Below are positions 40,701 through 64,000 of a stretch of 64,000 bases of DNA, one piece after another; position 1 is the first letter of the stretch; each line of letters begins with the position of its first letter. Under the pieces are notes generated by a model. That model saw nothing but the letters and a program-made list of their open reading frames with translations, was not told the origin of the DNA and ran no database searches. The DNA comes from Hypomesus transpacificus (lineage: Eukaryota > Chordata > Actinopteri > Osmeriformes > Osmeridae). The stretch is from contig NC_061077.1 of the NCBI RefSeq assembly GCF_021917145.1, positions 7,313,298 through 7,377,297 of the forward strand. The letters run 5' to 3'. Position numbers and translations under genes: made by a program.

Positions 40701-43700
40701 GGCATGACTGTAGAGTGGCATTAGCGGAAGAATTCAGAGATCAGACTGGAGGTGTTGACCTCCTAACCTCTGTGTGTGCTACCAGGCAAGTGAGGTGTAC
40801 AATGCATTCCACATGTCAACATTGTCCCGCTAATGCACCACAACCATTATCTTGTATGAAGTCATCCTCAGAGCAATCTCAGTAGCTCTCATAGATAATG
40901 AATGAGACCCCCCTCAGTCCTAGTGCTCTCAGACCTGTCAGTCATGTCCTAAGGGCAATCTGCTAATAGGCCCCGCCTCTCACCGCTACTCAGGACAGTG
41001 TTGGAAAAACAACTTGTGGTTTTCCTGTGGAAACAAGCTGGAGGAACAATGGGAAACACCCATTCTGAGGGAGACCACCGAGAGGTGGAGAGAGGAAAAG
41101 ATAGACGTAGACTGTGAATATGAGTAAGCTTATGAAAATGGAAAGCCAATGTCTCCTCCTAAAGAATGACAAGCTATTTGACCGATACAATTTCATTATA
41201 CCTTGAAATTAAAATCACCGCATTGCTTCGTGGAAATTCCTTTTCACTGTGAATGAGAAGTGAAGAAGCGTTCTACTTATTTGTCTTCAAGTGAGAGAAG
41301 CCATTAAGACAGGAGGACAGCAATAGATTTATGGAAGGCCATTAGCATGGGGAAGGACAAACAGGCAAGGAGAGGGGGAAGGAGAGGAGAGAGGAGAGCG
41401 GGACGAAGAGGAGAGGGCCTGGAATAGAGTATTGTGCTCATGCCATCTCCAGGGAGGGGCTAGGGAAAGAAAAGTGCTGAGGCAGCACTGAAAGGAACGA
41501 GACAGAGTCAGGACACACGATGTAAAACAGACAGAATGCACAGACAGAGATACCGAGAACAGCAAAGGCGAGAGCAGAGGGGAGACAATTGGTAGTGAGG
41601 GGTGTGAACGAGGAATTCTAGGCGAAACGGGAGAGAGGAATGGAAGGAGGGACAGGGGGAGGAAAGAACAGGGGTAAGAACACCAAATGGAAGGCGAATG
41701 TGGCAAGAAAGTTTTTGTGGTTGGCTGCACAGGGGAACATCAATTTGACATGCAATTATATGAAGGGGACAAGAAACGAGAAAGAAATGGGGGTTGGGGG
41801 AGGCAAGAGAGGGGGCGGTACAAGGGAGACAGAGGGAGAGAGGGAGGGTAGTGAAGATGTGGACCCCCTCAGACAGCCAAGGTCAGTGTATGCACTGTGT
41901 ACTAACACAATGGCTGTCTGGCTATGTGGCTGTTTCTCAAGGCTGTGTACAGCTCTCCATAAAACAAATGGAAGGGCAAATATTTCCACACACAAACACA
42001 CATGTACAAGCATAACACACTGTCATTCTGATAAGACTCTAGAATAGTCTTAGATTCTGCTAATATCATTACCATTTGAACAGATTAAGGTGAGAAGTCT
42101 GGTTCCCTTTGACCAGGATCACTACTGTACATGCTGTCCTCTGAACACAGCTCAGTCACCCCAGAGCAACATCCCTGCTGTTTAAATGTGACTTCTTCAG
42201 CAGATTTACACTCACTAATCCCTAATTATGAATCACTCTCTCTGGCTCTCCCTGTGTGAACTGGCAGGGGGCGTTGAGGAGATATAGGCACAAAGATAGA
42301 GAGAGGGAGGGAGAGACTCATATCATGAGGAATGAAAATGGCCACCTGTGTAACAGAGACTGTCTTTTATGCTGTGGCAGGACTGGCAGGTATCTGGTTA
42401 TTCAGTGTGTGTAAGCTGTGTGGATCTACACTGTGAGAGGCCAGACTACTGCAGTATGCCAGGGATTCTCAACAGTCATTAACTGATCATAACCTGGTCT
42501 CCTCCATGGTTTATCATACATTATTACATGTATTCATCATTTCAACTCTTAATTTCTCCTCCCTCTTTTCTTCTCTCTCCTCCTCTCTCCACAGAAGAGT
42601 CAGATCAGTAGCATGCTGTGTTCTTTTGATGCAGACGGTCGATTGAAGGTTACAGTATACATATTTACTATCCCCCTGCTTTGTGTGATGTCATGTATGA
42701 ACCACTCCTAGGTGATACATGTGTAGCTATTTAAAGCTACTTAGATACTACTGTATGTAGTATTATGTGTTCCGGGTGTTCTGAACTGAACACATTCTTT
42801 TTTCCTTTTTGCCTGATACACTAACCACTCTACAGTAGATCTCTGTTTTTGGTCTGTATGTGTATACTACTATAGTAACAGCTTTTCTCTCTTTATGTTG
42901 TGTGAGTGATGTTTGTGTTTATGTGGGTCAGCTTGACACACCGTGAACTAACCTTGCCTGTCTGAAAGTACAGCTGATGAGGGTCGATTCATCTGCTCAC
43001 CTAACCCTCTGCAAATTATAGGCTGTCCTTGCACCAGTTCAAGACCTGTCCTGTCTCATTACTGTCTGCCTCTCTACTTTTCAATGTGGTGCCTTGCTTT
43101 CTGTACTCTATCTCTCCCTCTCCACCAATCTCTCCCCTCCCCTCCTCTCTGATCGGTGTTATCTGTGTGATCCAGGTGAATGGGAAGGAGCTAACTCGTC
43201 TGTCTGGGGAGCCCAGCCTGGACGTGCGGGACCCCCTGCTGTCCCACATGCTGAGGCGGGGTGCCAGGCGGAGGGCTGGGCTGGCCGCAGGCCAAGGGGG
43301 GCCAGGGGCCCTGACTGTGGCCATGGCTGACTGTGTGGACAGCTGCACCCAGACTGACATCAGCTTCCAGCACATGCTGACCCTGGGCAAGAGCAGCCAC
43401 CACCCCTGTGGGGCCCCACCTCCTCCCCACCCACCCCCCTCCCCTCCTCTTCCACCCTTGCTGGAGCCCTACCTGCTCAACGAGCTGTGAGTACACTGTG
43501 TGTGTGTGAATGTGCATGATTGAATGTGTGTGTGTGAGGCAGAGAGACAGAGAGATACAGAGAGACAGAAAGATAGAGAAAGAGAGAGCCTAATGCAAGT
43601 GTCAAATCTCTGACATTAGTGGATGTGAGGAGTCTCATCCCATCCATTCATGGAGCATGAGAAAAGGGCAGCCTGTTGGTCTCCATTACTGAAACCCCCT

Positions 43701-46700
43701 CTCTCATGATCCCCTCACAGGCTCATAGAGCCTGAATATTATGATCCCAACGACTACTTTGACATCACTCATCATGAGGTGGACAGACAGGATGATCTGG
43801 AGTATGAGGTATTGCTTCATTTTCTCTTCAGACTGTCCAACTTAGACCATTATCAGCCTGTTTATCTTGTGCTTCAGTACCTCTGCGTGTTCTGAACTCA
43901 GACCCTTTGTGTGTCATGGTGTGTTTGAACTAGGAGGTGGAGTTGTACAAGTCTCGCCAGCAGGACAAGCTGGGGCTGACAGTGTGCTATAGGACAGATG
44001 AGGAGGAGGATCTGGGCATATATGTAGGAGAGGTGAGGAAGCCTTCAAGGTCAAAGAGACACATGTCATCTCTACGATATTCAAGATGCTTATCACCCAG
44101 CATTCACACTATCACCCTTTGTCTAGGTCAACCCAAACAGTATAGCTGCAATAGATGGCCGCATTCGTGAGGGAGACAGAATCCTGCAGGTACACCCCTT
44201 TGTACTGAACTAGTGACTCACCACTGTTCACTGTGACATTTACACCCAGTAAAAATGCTGCCATTCAACAGACAACTGGTCTTAATAATGACCAGGTGTC
44301 ATAGCTCTGTTTCATATTGTGGTCTTTGTCTCAGATCAACGGGGTGGACATCCAGAACAGGGAAGAGGCTGTGGCCATTCTGACCCGGGAGGACAGCACC
44401 AACATCTCCCTGCTGCTGGCCCGGCCTGAGATTGAGGTGAGGCACTTTTCACTCCTGTCATGTTCCTGGGAAAGGGGCTGCTACCATGACATGAGAAGGG
44501 ATGCATCGCAGTAGCAGACCACAGATTATCTTCAGTATACTGATGCTCAGCTACACTGCACCACCATCTTTATTTACACAAATGTCTATCTGTGCATCCC
44601 TTCCCTCCAAGTGCACTTGAAATGATACGAGAAAGGTGAAAGGAGTAAAGACAAGGAGTGAGGTGAAAGAACTGATAGACAGGGAGTGGGAAGGAAAGAT
44701 AACGAGCATTAAGGAGAAAACTGATCGTTTTCACTGTGCTAAGAACATGTTGCTTTGTTTCCCTCAAGGTCACCCTGCTCAACACATTTGAGAACACAGT
44801 CCCACTCTAAGGACATCCCATAATACTCACTCCCAAACAGCTAGTCACTGAGCTCAGACATTACACACACACAACCAGATGGGGCGGCCTTGTTTACCAT
44901 GTTAATACTGAGCACACACACATCAGAATGCGTGCATGGGTATTGTACACAGAGAAAATCGGAATTCCGTTCACATGGGCAGACAAGAAAAAGCTCGAGG
45001 GCAGGTTTAAGAGGGCCATTAAAATGTAGTCTTCTCCCCAATCCAGACAGTCACGCACACAGCCACGTGCACACACACTTTACTGCAGAGATGTTCAGAG
45101 TTTTTGTATCTTGGGAGCATTGTGATGTGTAGTATGTTAACATTAAGATATAATTACAAGATCTACTGAATCAACCTAGTCTCACACCTAACACACTGAG
45201 GTAGGGAGGCGGAGTGAGAATGATCAGGATAAATATATGAGCAGAGATTAGGGGCTTAGTTCACTGTCTGGGGAGCAAGAGAGAGATGGAGCAAAGGGCC
45301 TGCTAGACTACAAATGAAGATGAAGACAATCAATGCTATTGTCTCGCAGCTTGAAAACAATTCCAATTAGAATCAAATCAATTAGGGGTGATCAACTTTG
45401 ATTAAAGCAGTGAATTGTTTGCCAAATTAAACTAGATTATTTGCATATACATTTGATCAGCATCTCTGTGGAGGCCAATCACAATGGTAATGCAGAAAAG
45501 AAAACATTAAAAACATCACACATTACATACAACAACAACATTATATTGAAGGTTGTTGGGCCATTGTGTTCTCCTACAGATATCAATTTCAAAGGAAATA
45601 GTTCAGTTGCTTCTTGTTGATTTTGTATATCATATGTATTTCATTGACGATAAATTCACTCTTACCCAGTCAACCCATTCAGAGAAAACAGCCGACACCG
45701 CCAAATCTTGAAGTGAGGTTTAGGTTTCACATTACTCTGGCTCCACCTAGTGATGGAGATGGAGAAACATTACACATGGGTAGTGAAAATGATCATAAAC
45801 AATCCTAATACATTTATCTCAATGTCTTTTTCTCCCTTTTCCTCAACACTCTACAATGAATATGATCTACAATCAACTCCATAAACCAATCATCTTAGAA
45901 TGACAACCAGCTGGACCCAGACGAACTGGAACTGGAGCCTCTGGACAATTCTGTCCACCTTCCGAGCCCACCCAGGCTGAGGACCAGCCCCTCCATGCTG
46001 GGCACGGGACCCGGGGGCGTGGGGGGCAGTGTGATGGGGGTACGAGGCCGCCCCCTGAACAGGGACTCTCCCGGTCTGCTGCAGACCGTGCTGAGTAACA
46101 GCCAGGAGCTGGACAGTGGCGTGGGCCGGACCGACGAGAGCACACGCAACGAGGAGTCGTCTGAGCACGACCTCCTGGGAGACGACCAGACCAGCACGTC
46201 CAACACCAACGCCACCAACACGCCCGGCAGCATGCGCAAGTTTCTGTCTGGCCGCGGGGACACCCCACCCCTGACGCACTCTCGCGACCTCCACTTCAGT
46301 GCCGACTCCCTGCTGGGACTGGACTGTGTGGGAGGAGGGGTTCTGGAGCAGGCGGAGAGAGGGGAGAGGGCCTACACGGTAGACCCTGTGATGATGATGA
46401 TGCCTGGGCTGACAGACGAGGAGTACGAGAGGTACAGGGAGCTGCTGGAGATCAAGTGCTACTATGAGAAGAACGGTAACGCCCTGCTGCCGCTGGGGGG
46501 CCCAGGAGGGGGGGGGCCAGGGGTGGGCAGCGAGGGACCGTTGCCTCTGGATGTGAACCGGAACGAGAGCATGATGCAGCACGAGATGGCCCTGCTGGAG
46601 GAGGAGCTGCGCCACCTGGAGTTCAAATGCCGTAACATCCTGAGGGCCCAGAAGATGCAGCAGCTCCGGGAGCGCTGTCTAAAGGCCTGGCCTCTGGAGG

Positions 46701-47890
46701 AGGAGGAGGCCGGGGCAGGGGCCGCACGGGGGGCCGGGCCCTCACTGCTCATTGAGGAGTCCTGTCACCACGAGCTGTCGGACATTAATGAGGTCCCTGA
46801 GAGAGAGCGCTCCGACAAGGACAGCACCAGCGCATACAACACTGGAGGAGAGAGCTGTAGGAGCACCCCTCTGGTCAACGATCATGGACACAGCCTGGAG
46901 GGGGCAGACTCCCAGCTGCAGCCTCGCATCCCCAGCCGCCACAGAGAGAGGGCGGGGAGGGGAGAGAGGGCCGAGAGGGGACAGGCTAACCTGAACCAGC
47001 CATATTCACCAACCAGCCACAGGAGAGGAGTGGGGCCCAAGACCTCCAGCCCTGGGGCCAAGTTCAGATCCTTGTCCCGTGACGGTGGGGTCAGGAGGGG
47101 TTCAGACGGAGCGGCCAAGAGGAGCCCCAAGGCTAACGGCACACCAGAGGGCGGAGGGGGCCGCAGTGCAGAGAACAGCCCCTATCTGTCTCGCCGCCAG
47201 TCAGGCTCCAGGCTGCCCCAGCGCTACCAGAGCTGCATGCAGCTGCACTCCCCCTCTGCCTCAGAGGGTCCGGGGAGCAGGGACACGGCCAGAGAGGGCA
47301 GCCTGGGGACCGAGGGGGATGCCAGCCCCATGAGCCTGGGCAGCACCTGCAAGGACATCCCCCAGGGCCCAGCACCCGTCCCCCCGCCCCTGCCACCAGC
47401 CTCCCCCGGCATGGAGTGGAAGGTGAAGGTGCGCAGCGACGGCTCGCGCTATGTGGCCAAGCGTCCCGTGAGGGACCGCCTGCTGAAGGCCCGCGCCATC
47501 AAGATCCGAGAGGAGCGCAGCGGCATGACCACGGACGACGACGCCGTGAGCGAGATGAAGATGGGCCGCTACTGGAGCAAGGAGGAGCGCAAGCAGCAGC
47601 TGCTGCGGGCCCGCGAGCACCGCCGCCGCAGGGAGTTCATGATGCAGAGCCGCCTGGACTGCCTGAGGGAGCGCGACAGGGAGCAGGGGGTTGGGGGCGG
47701 CCAGCAGGGGGCGCCACAGCCACAGGAGCCCGCCACCATCCTGGAGCTCTGCCACCGGAGGAGCATGAAGAAACGAAGTCGCCGGATCCTCGACAATTGG
47801 ATCACCATCCAGGAGCTCCTGGCTCACGGCACCAGGTCACCTGATGGGAAGAAGGTCTACAACCCCCTGCTGTCAGTCACCACCGTCTGA
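36692..47890 (+). CDS. pdzd4: PDZ domain-containing protein 4
   Basis: Seven coding exons (36692-36751, 43176-43486, 43721-43808, 43934-44032, 44127-44189, 44335-44436 and 45899-47890) join to 904 codons plus TGA (human PDZD4 769 aa). Conserved blocks in order: N-terminal [32 protein letters not shown], a PDZ domain (about residues 155-240: [49 protein letters not shown]), the [20 protein letters not shown] block, [17 protein letters not shown], the coiled-coil-like [40 protein letters not shown] and the extreme C-terminus NPLLSVTTV, itself a class I PDZ ligand (T-T-V). PDZD4 belongs to the LNX3/PDZRN3/PDZRN4 group but lacks their RING finger. A cytoplasmic scaffold role is inferred from the family. 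The last exon is GC-rich, and exon 2 carries a fish-type proline-rich insertion. Confidence 0.95.
36752..43175 (+). other. First large intron of pdzd4
   Basis: A 6.4-kb intron between the 20-codon first coding exon and VNGKEL. It contains an A-run (37,421-37,438), a GA microsatellite (about 37,698-37,727), purine-rich stretches (41,340-41,850) and the candidate 54-bp exon at 42,595. No other gene is supported on either strand. Confidence 0.7.
42595..42648 (+). other. pdzd4: Candidate in-frame 54-bp alternative exon of pdzd4
   Basis: A strong polypyrimidine tract and acceptor (ctctcctcctctctccacag) precede 54 bases with no stop in the pdzd4 frame, encoding [18 protein letters not shown]. They end at AAG|gttaca, a weak but possible donor. 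The neighbouring introns are both phase 0, so inclusion would add 18 residues between VMFQ and VNGKEL. I do not recall this segment in human PDZD4. Confidence 0.4.
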
Positions 47891-48975
47891 CAGACAGGAC
47901 ACGCGGACAGACAGAGCGCGGAGGAGGAGAGGGAAGTGGTAGATATGTGGGAGCGATTCTTGAGAAGGGCTGTGAAGCTCACAGCAGCACCATCTGTGCT
48001 CTGTCACTGTAGATAGGAGAGGTGGTGTGAGAGAGACAACACCAGCTGCTCCTGCTTAGTCATCACAGCCTGGTAGAGAAGACGGTACGGCACAGAGAGA
48101 ACAACTACAGTTTACCAGAATGAGTAGAAGCTGCCTGAGTGAGAAAGCAGGTGAGGAACAGATCAAGCCCACAGAGCCTTCAGAGTGTGTGGTGACTGTG
48201 AGTGATCCGCCATGTTAGAAGCACACTGGGTACCAAGGAGGGAAGGCTAACTATTTCAAGGTACTTGATGAAAAATGCTAACAAAATAGACGTGACATTT
48301 AAAGGCATATAATAATCCGTCTGGGCACACTGAGTAGGAGAAGGAACAGGAGGAGGAACAGGGAAGCACATGCCTGCTGGGTACGGCACAGTACAAAGGT
48401 ACTCCCTAGGCACAAGTCACATGACTGCTACAGGTCACATGACTGCAACAGGACATGTGTATTCAGGAAGGCTAAACATTGTGCACCTTGCAGATAGAAG
48501 TGAATAGCATTTCCTAATTACCTCCATGACCGATACTGTCCTTCGAAAAGGTACGGCAAACTCCCTGCTGTCAGAATGATTTGTAATCACCGGAGATGTT
48601 TGCTCAGGTCCAGAAAGACAACACCAGGATCTAGAGATGGTTAAGAACACAATGATGTACTCTGTGGACCAACTGGACAGTTAGGGACACCTTGGGTAAA
48701 ATACTACAATACTGCTGGTCATTTGCTGTGGTACAAGGAACAATCAAAGGGTTTTAAAGGGGTTCTTCAATAGTCTGTTACTTGCATGTTCAATAAATGT
48801 TAAAAACAACTTTTCATATACTGTACGTAAGAAAACAAGTCAAATCTGTGTGAAATTGTGGACGTGACCATGTAACTTTTTATGGGTGTGGAAACTGTTA
48901 AGACTAGAAATATGATGTGATGTTTGTTCAGTAGTGTTTGTGATGAGTTCAATAAACATTTCACAATAAAATGTT
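47891..48975 (+). other. pdzd4 3' untranslated region
   Basis: Non-coding. AATAAA occurs at 48792-48797, 48951-48956 and 48965-48970. The last two, close together, are the best polyadenylation signals. No repeats of note. Confidence 0.6.
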
Positions 48976-49112
48976 TTCTAATGAAATGGTTTAATTCAGG
49001 GTTTCAATATAATTCAAGAAACTTTCAGTGTGAATACATTACATTTTCATAATAGGAATAAGACTTTCCAAAAGAGGACAGGAGTCAAGGAATCCTAAAA
49101 CAACTCTAAACC

Positions 49113-50146
49113 TTTATTTTCTAACAAGAGTGAAAAGAAACAAAAGGCAACATTGAAATGAAAAGTTTATACACAAACTCACGACATCTGCGTGTCTGCA
49201 ATATCAATAATAATAATAATATAATCTGAACCCAGAGAACAAGTAAATTGTGATAAAGTGAGTTACAGTGAAACTTTAATTTAGTTCTGAGAGTGAAAGC
49301 GCGAGAGCAAATGAAAGAGCGAGAAAGAGGATCAGACTGTAAAAGACAGACTGGATCAGAGTCCAGATGGGGGTGAAAACTAATACACAAAATGAGAGCC
49401 TGACGGAGGAGAGAAAAAGAGGTCCAGAAGTCTATTTTGGGAAAGTAGCACCAAAAACATGAATGCCTGTTTTTCACACTTCCCAAAATATTCTACGAAT
49501 TCATTCAAAATGCAAGTCCCCTCAAATACCCTTAACAAACACAAGAGTCAATACAAAAAATACAAGTGTTACCACGGTGCTGTTATCTAAAACCGCCCCG
49601 CCACCAAGTCGCTGTAGAACTCATGACCCATGAACGGACTAAAGGAAACCAAGGATTCATGTGTACTTCAGTAAGACGGGGAGATCCACTGAACAGCACT
49701 GTCCTGCGTTGACAGGCGCCAGGAGGACTTGTGTGTAATACAGCTGAGAACACCTAGCATACTGACCACTGACCTCGGAGACAGCTTCCCTATTAAGACC
49801 GAGAGCCTCTCTCCTGTGCCAATGCCAGCTCACACACTCCAAACACGTTCACTGGGAGGGGGGGGGCGGCTGGAGAGGCTGGAGCACAGGGGAGGAGAGA
49901 GGGAGGAGTGGATAGAGATCGGGTAGGGGAAGATGGGCGGAGTGTAGACGATGCAGATCTGTCAGTTAGTGTTTGAATGGGAGACGTGTGAGAGAGGGAT
50001 GAACAGGGGAGAGTGGGGAGGGGGGGGGTGTCCTGCATCTTTTCAACATTTTGACACCGTCTCCTGGCCCATAATGATCTGTCCATTCCATCTCTCTTCC
50101 AACACTTGATCCGTTCCTTCCCTCTAGAGCTGCATCCCCAACCATA
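49113..50146 (-). other. kdm5c 3' untranslated region
   Basis: Minus-strand non-coding sequence after the kdm5c stop at 50147-50149. A reverse-strand AATAAA lies at 49113-49118 and is the likely polyadenylation signal, giving a 3' UTR of about 1 kb. It converges on the pdzd4 3' end with roughly 140 bases between the signals. Confidence 0.55.
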
Positions 50147-62011
<11,865 letters not shown>

Positions 62012-62400
62012 CTCACTCTGTTGTTGTTTGATAGAGAACTAGCAGGCTTGCTTGGTCCAGTTAAGCTAGTTAGCTAGCTAGCACTAGGGCTAGCTACCGA
62101 CGAAGTTGGCCGTTTTCAGCTTCTTTTACAAGTGTACTCCGTTCCGTTTATTTATGAACTGAAAAACATTCACTTGGTAGACTCATTTGGATGTTAATGA
62201 GTGTGCCTGAGCTCATTGGATGTGTCCCCATCGAATGAATATGTGACCAACATCACTATCCCCCGTTCATCCTGTCTAAGCTAAACGCCATCTTAGTTTC
62301 ATCACAGCCGAAGCACAGCCGAAAGTCTCTAGACGCCCACAAGCTAGCGTAGCTAGAGATAGCACTACTACGTATTCTTCTAAGACGAAATAAGGTAGCT
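62012..62400 (-). promoter_or_regulatory. kdm5c: kdm5c non-coding first exon and promoter region
   Basis: Sequence upstream of the donor at 62010-62011 on the minus strand. It includes CG dinucleotides and repeated tagctagctagc stretches near 62,060-62,100 and 62,340-62,400. The exact transcription start was not identified. A start between 62.1 and 62.35 kb is inferred from position only. Confidence 0.4.
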
Positions 62401-63094
62401 AGCTGACTACTAGTCGGATTTTTTTAAGGCTAGGAGCATCCGGTTCTCTGCACATTGGGTTAGGATTTAATTTGATCAATTGTTTATCCCATCGTAACGT
62501 GTGTTTCAGAAAGTATGTGCACATGGATTAGGCTATCTGTTAACTTTCCTCAAAATACCCAAACAAATTCGTACTATTTGCAATTCCGGGTCTTTAGTAC
62601 ATGATTACGACTCTGAATCAAGGAGTTGTGGCGATCGCCGGCGTATAAAACACGCCTACCCTGAACAGAGTGGTGATGAATCCTTCCACATTGTCGTTTA
62701 TCAAAAAATAGTCCGTATATTCTATTGATACCGGTTCAACTTTTGCCTCACCAATTGTTATAATATGAGGGGGGAGTAACACACATTATTGTGTTATTAT
62801 ACAAATTTCAATACAAATAAAGGTCGACATTTTTCACTGCAAGGACACTTTTTAATATATATCAGAAGCAATAAATAGAACATCTCAATCCTGTATTCTT
62901 TCAGAACACTTACTACATAAAAATATATTTCAGAAATCATACTTTTTGTAGGATGTGACTTAAATAATATCAATAAATCCTCAAACATACAAACACTTGT
63001 ACGCATAGCACTCTTTCACCTTCACCTCTAAAATATAAAATAATTAAATTGTAAATGCCATCCATTATTAGCCATCTCTCTCTCTCTTTCTCCT

Positions 63095-63178
<84 letters not shown>

Positions 63179-63181
63179 ACA

Positions 63182-63261
<80 letters not shown>

Positions 63262-64000
63262 AACCTCGTAAATCATACACACTCACCAGAAGAACAGAAT
63301 AAGAATAATTAATCCTTTAGACATTATGTATTTGTATAGTATATACACTCAGGTTTATACAGTACAATCCATTCAATAAGTGCAGCTATATTCATGCAAA
63401 AGGCTCTAAAAGTGACACTACAGAGGAATAGCAAACACAGAAAATCTTCCTATATCACCAAATCCATACCCAGCTTTTTTTGTTTTGTTTAGTGAATCTG
63501 TATTTCTGTTCTCCATTGTAGTTGGACTAACACATTTCAATTCTGAAGCTTTCACTCTTCAACTAAATGTCCAATCTCACTTAGGTCTACTGGTACTGGC
63601 CTGGGTCCCCCTTGGACCCTCGATGTTCTAGAGAGGTGGATAGTTTGTGAAAAGAAGAGAGGATCTGAACTGTAGAGAAGCATGATGTGGTAGTGTTTGT
63701 TCTATTTACAACACTATAGGCATACTGGGGTGTCAGAGAATGAAGGGAGGATATCTGGGATTTACATGGGGAGTTGGTGAATAAGAGAAGGCCATTATTG
63801 ACTTAAGACACCACATGTGTGCAAAACCACAAAACTGCATTAAAGAAGCGTGCTTGTTTGAAGACATTGACTGTCCCAAAGCACGCTGCATGAGTTCATT
63901 TCACTATGACTAGATTCTTATGAGAGAGTGAGCATGTCAAGTGCCATGGGAGTGGCAGTCACCGATGGAATTGGGGTCATTTTACATGACCAGGTCAAAG
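62401..64000. other. No gene recognised
   Basis: AT-rich sequence with the compound microsatellite at 63.1-63.25 kb. It may be the 3' UTR or flank of a further gene beyond the window, but no exon, splice pair or protein similarity supports that here. Confidence 0.5.
63101..63255. repeat. Compound (CT)n(CA)n microsatellite
   Basis: About 34 CT dinucleotides (63101-63168) are followed, after a short interruption, by about 38 CA dinucleotides (63179-63255). Long open frames over this stretch on both strands (serine/leucine, threonine/histidine, cysteine/valine or arginine/glutamate repeats) are artefacts of the repeat. Confidence 0.95.

Noticed and set aside
46020..47850. Long overlapping open frames on both strands of the last pdzd4 exon
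   Set aside because: High GC makes stops rare in all frames. Only the Pdzd4 frame has homology and splicing support.
63028..63312. Open frames over the CT/CA microsatellite
   Set aside because: Low-complexity repeat translation only.

Overview
The window is vertebrate nuclear DNA, almost certainly from a ray-finned (teleost) fish. Genes are split into many short exons with GT-AG borders, the flanks are AT-rich with long GT/CA, GA/CT and GACA microsatellites, and the mobile-element remnants (a piggyBac relic with TTAA target, a short foldback MITE, LINE 3' ends) are of fish type. I assembled exons by eye from splice sites, reading frame and remembered human proteins. The species cannot be named from the sequence.

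Layout. 0.7-3.4 kb (+): a three-exon gene for an unrecognised 531-aa acidic protein with a hydrophobic C-terminus. 7.1-8.3 kb (+): gpr173, an orphan GPCR in one coding exon. 10.9-14.9 kb (-): wdr13, nine coding exons; its last intron is mostly a 50-copy 24-bp minisatellite. 16.2-17.1 kb (+): a tiny four-exon gene for a 47-aa lysine-rich protein, head-to-head with wdr13. 18.7-21.8 kb (-): porcn, the Wnt O-acyltransferase, 14 coding exons. 23.9-24.8 kb (-): a C2H2 zinc-finger gene. 25.7-26.7 kb: the piggyBac relic. 26.7-36 kb: gene-poor, with simple repeats and a LINE 3' fragment. 36.7-47.9 kb (+): pdzd4, seven coding exons. 50.1-60.7 kb (-): kdm5c, 27 coding exons, with a non-coding first exon near 62.0 kb. 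62.4-64 kb: no gene seen.

From established knowledge, GPR173, WDR13, PORCN, PDZD4 and KDM5C are all human X-chromosome genes, so this looks like a conserved block homologous to parts of the human X. The genes do not form one pathway: Wnt lipidation (Porcn), H3K4 demethylation (Kdm5c), a PDZ scaffold (Pdzd4), an orphan receptor (Gpr173) and a nuclear WD-repeat protein (Wdr13).

The assembled coding lengths are consistent: wdr13 482 aa, porcn 462 aa, kdm5c 1575 aa and pdzd4 904 aa, each an exact multiple of three. The strongest unusual signal is the wdr13 minisatellite. It starts four bases inside the last intron's 5' splice site and stays open in the wdr13 reading frame through all 50 units. 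Also notable are tandem SUMO-interaction-like motifs in Kdm5c, a GC-AG intron and two adjacent microexons in porcn, a possible unlisted in-frame exon in pdzd4, and the two unrecognised genes.
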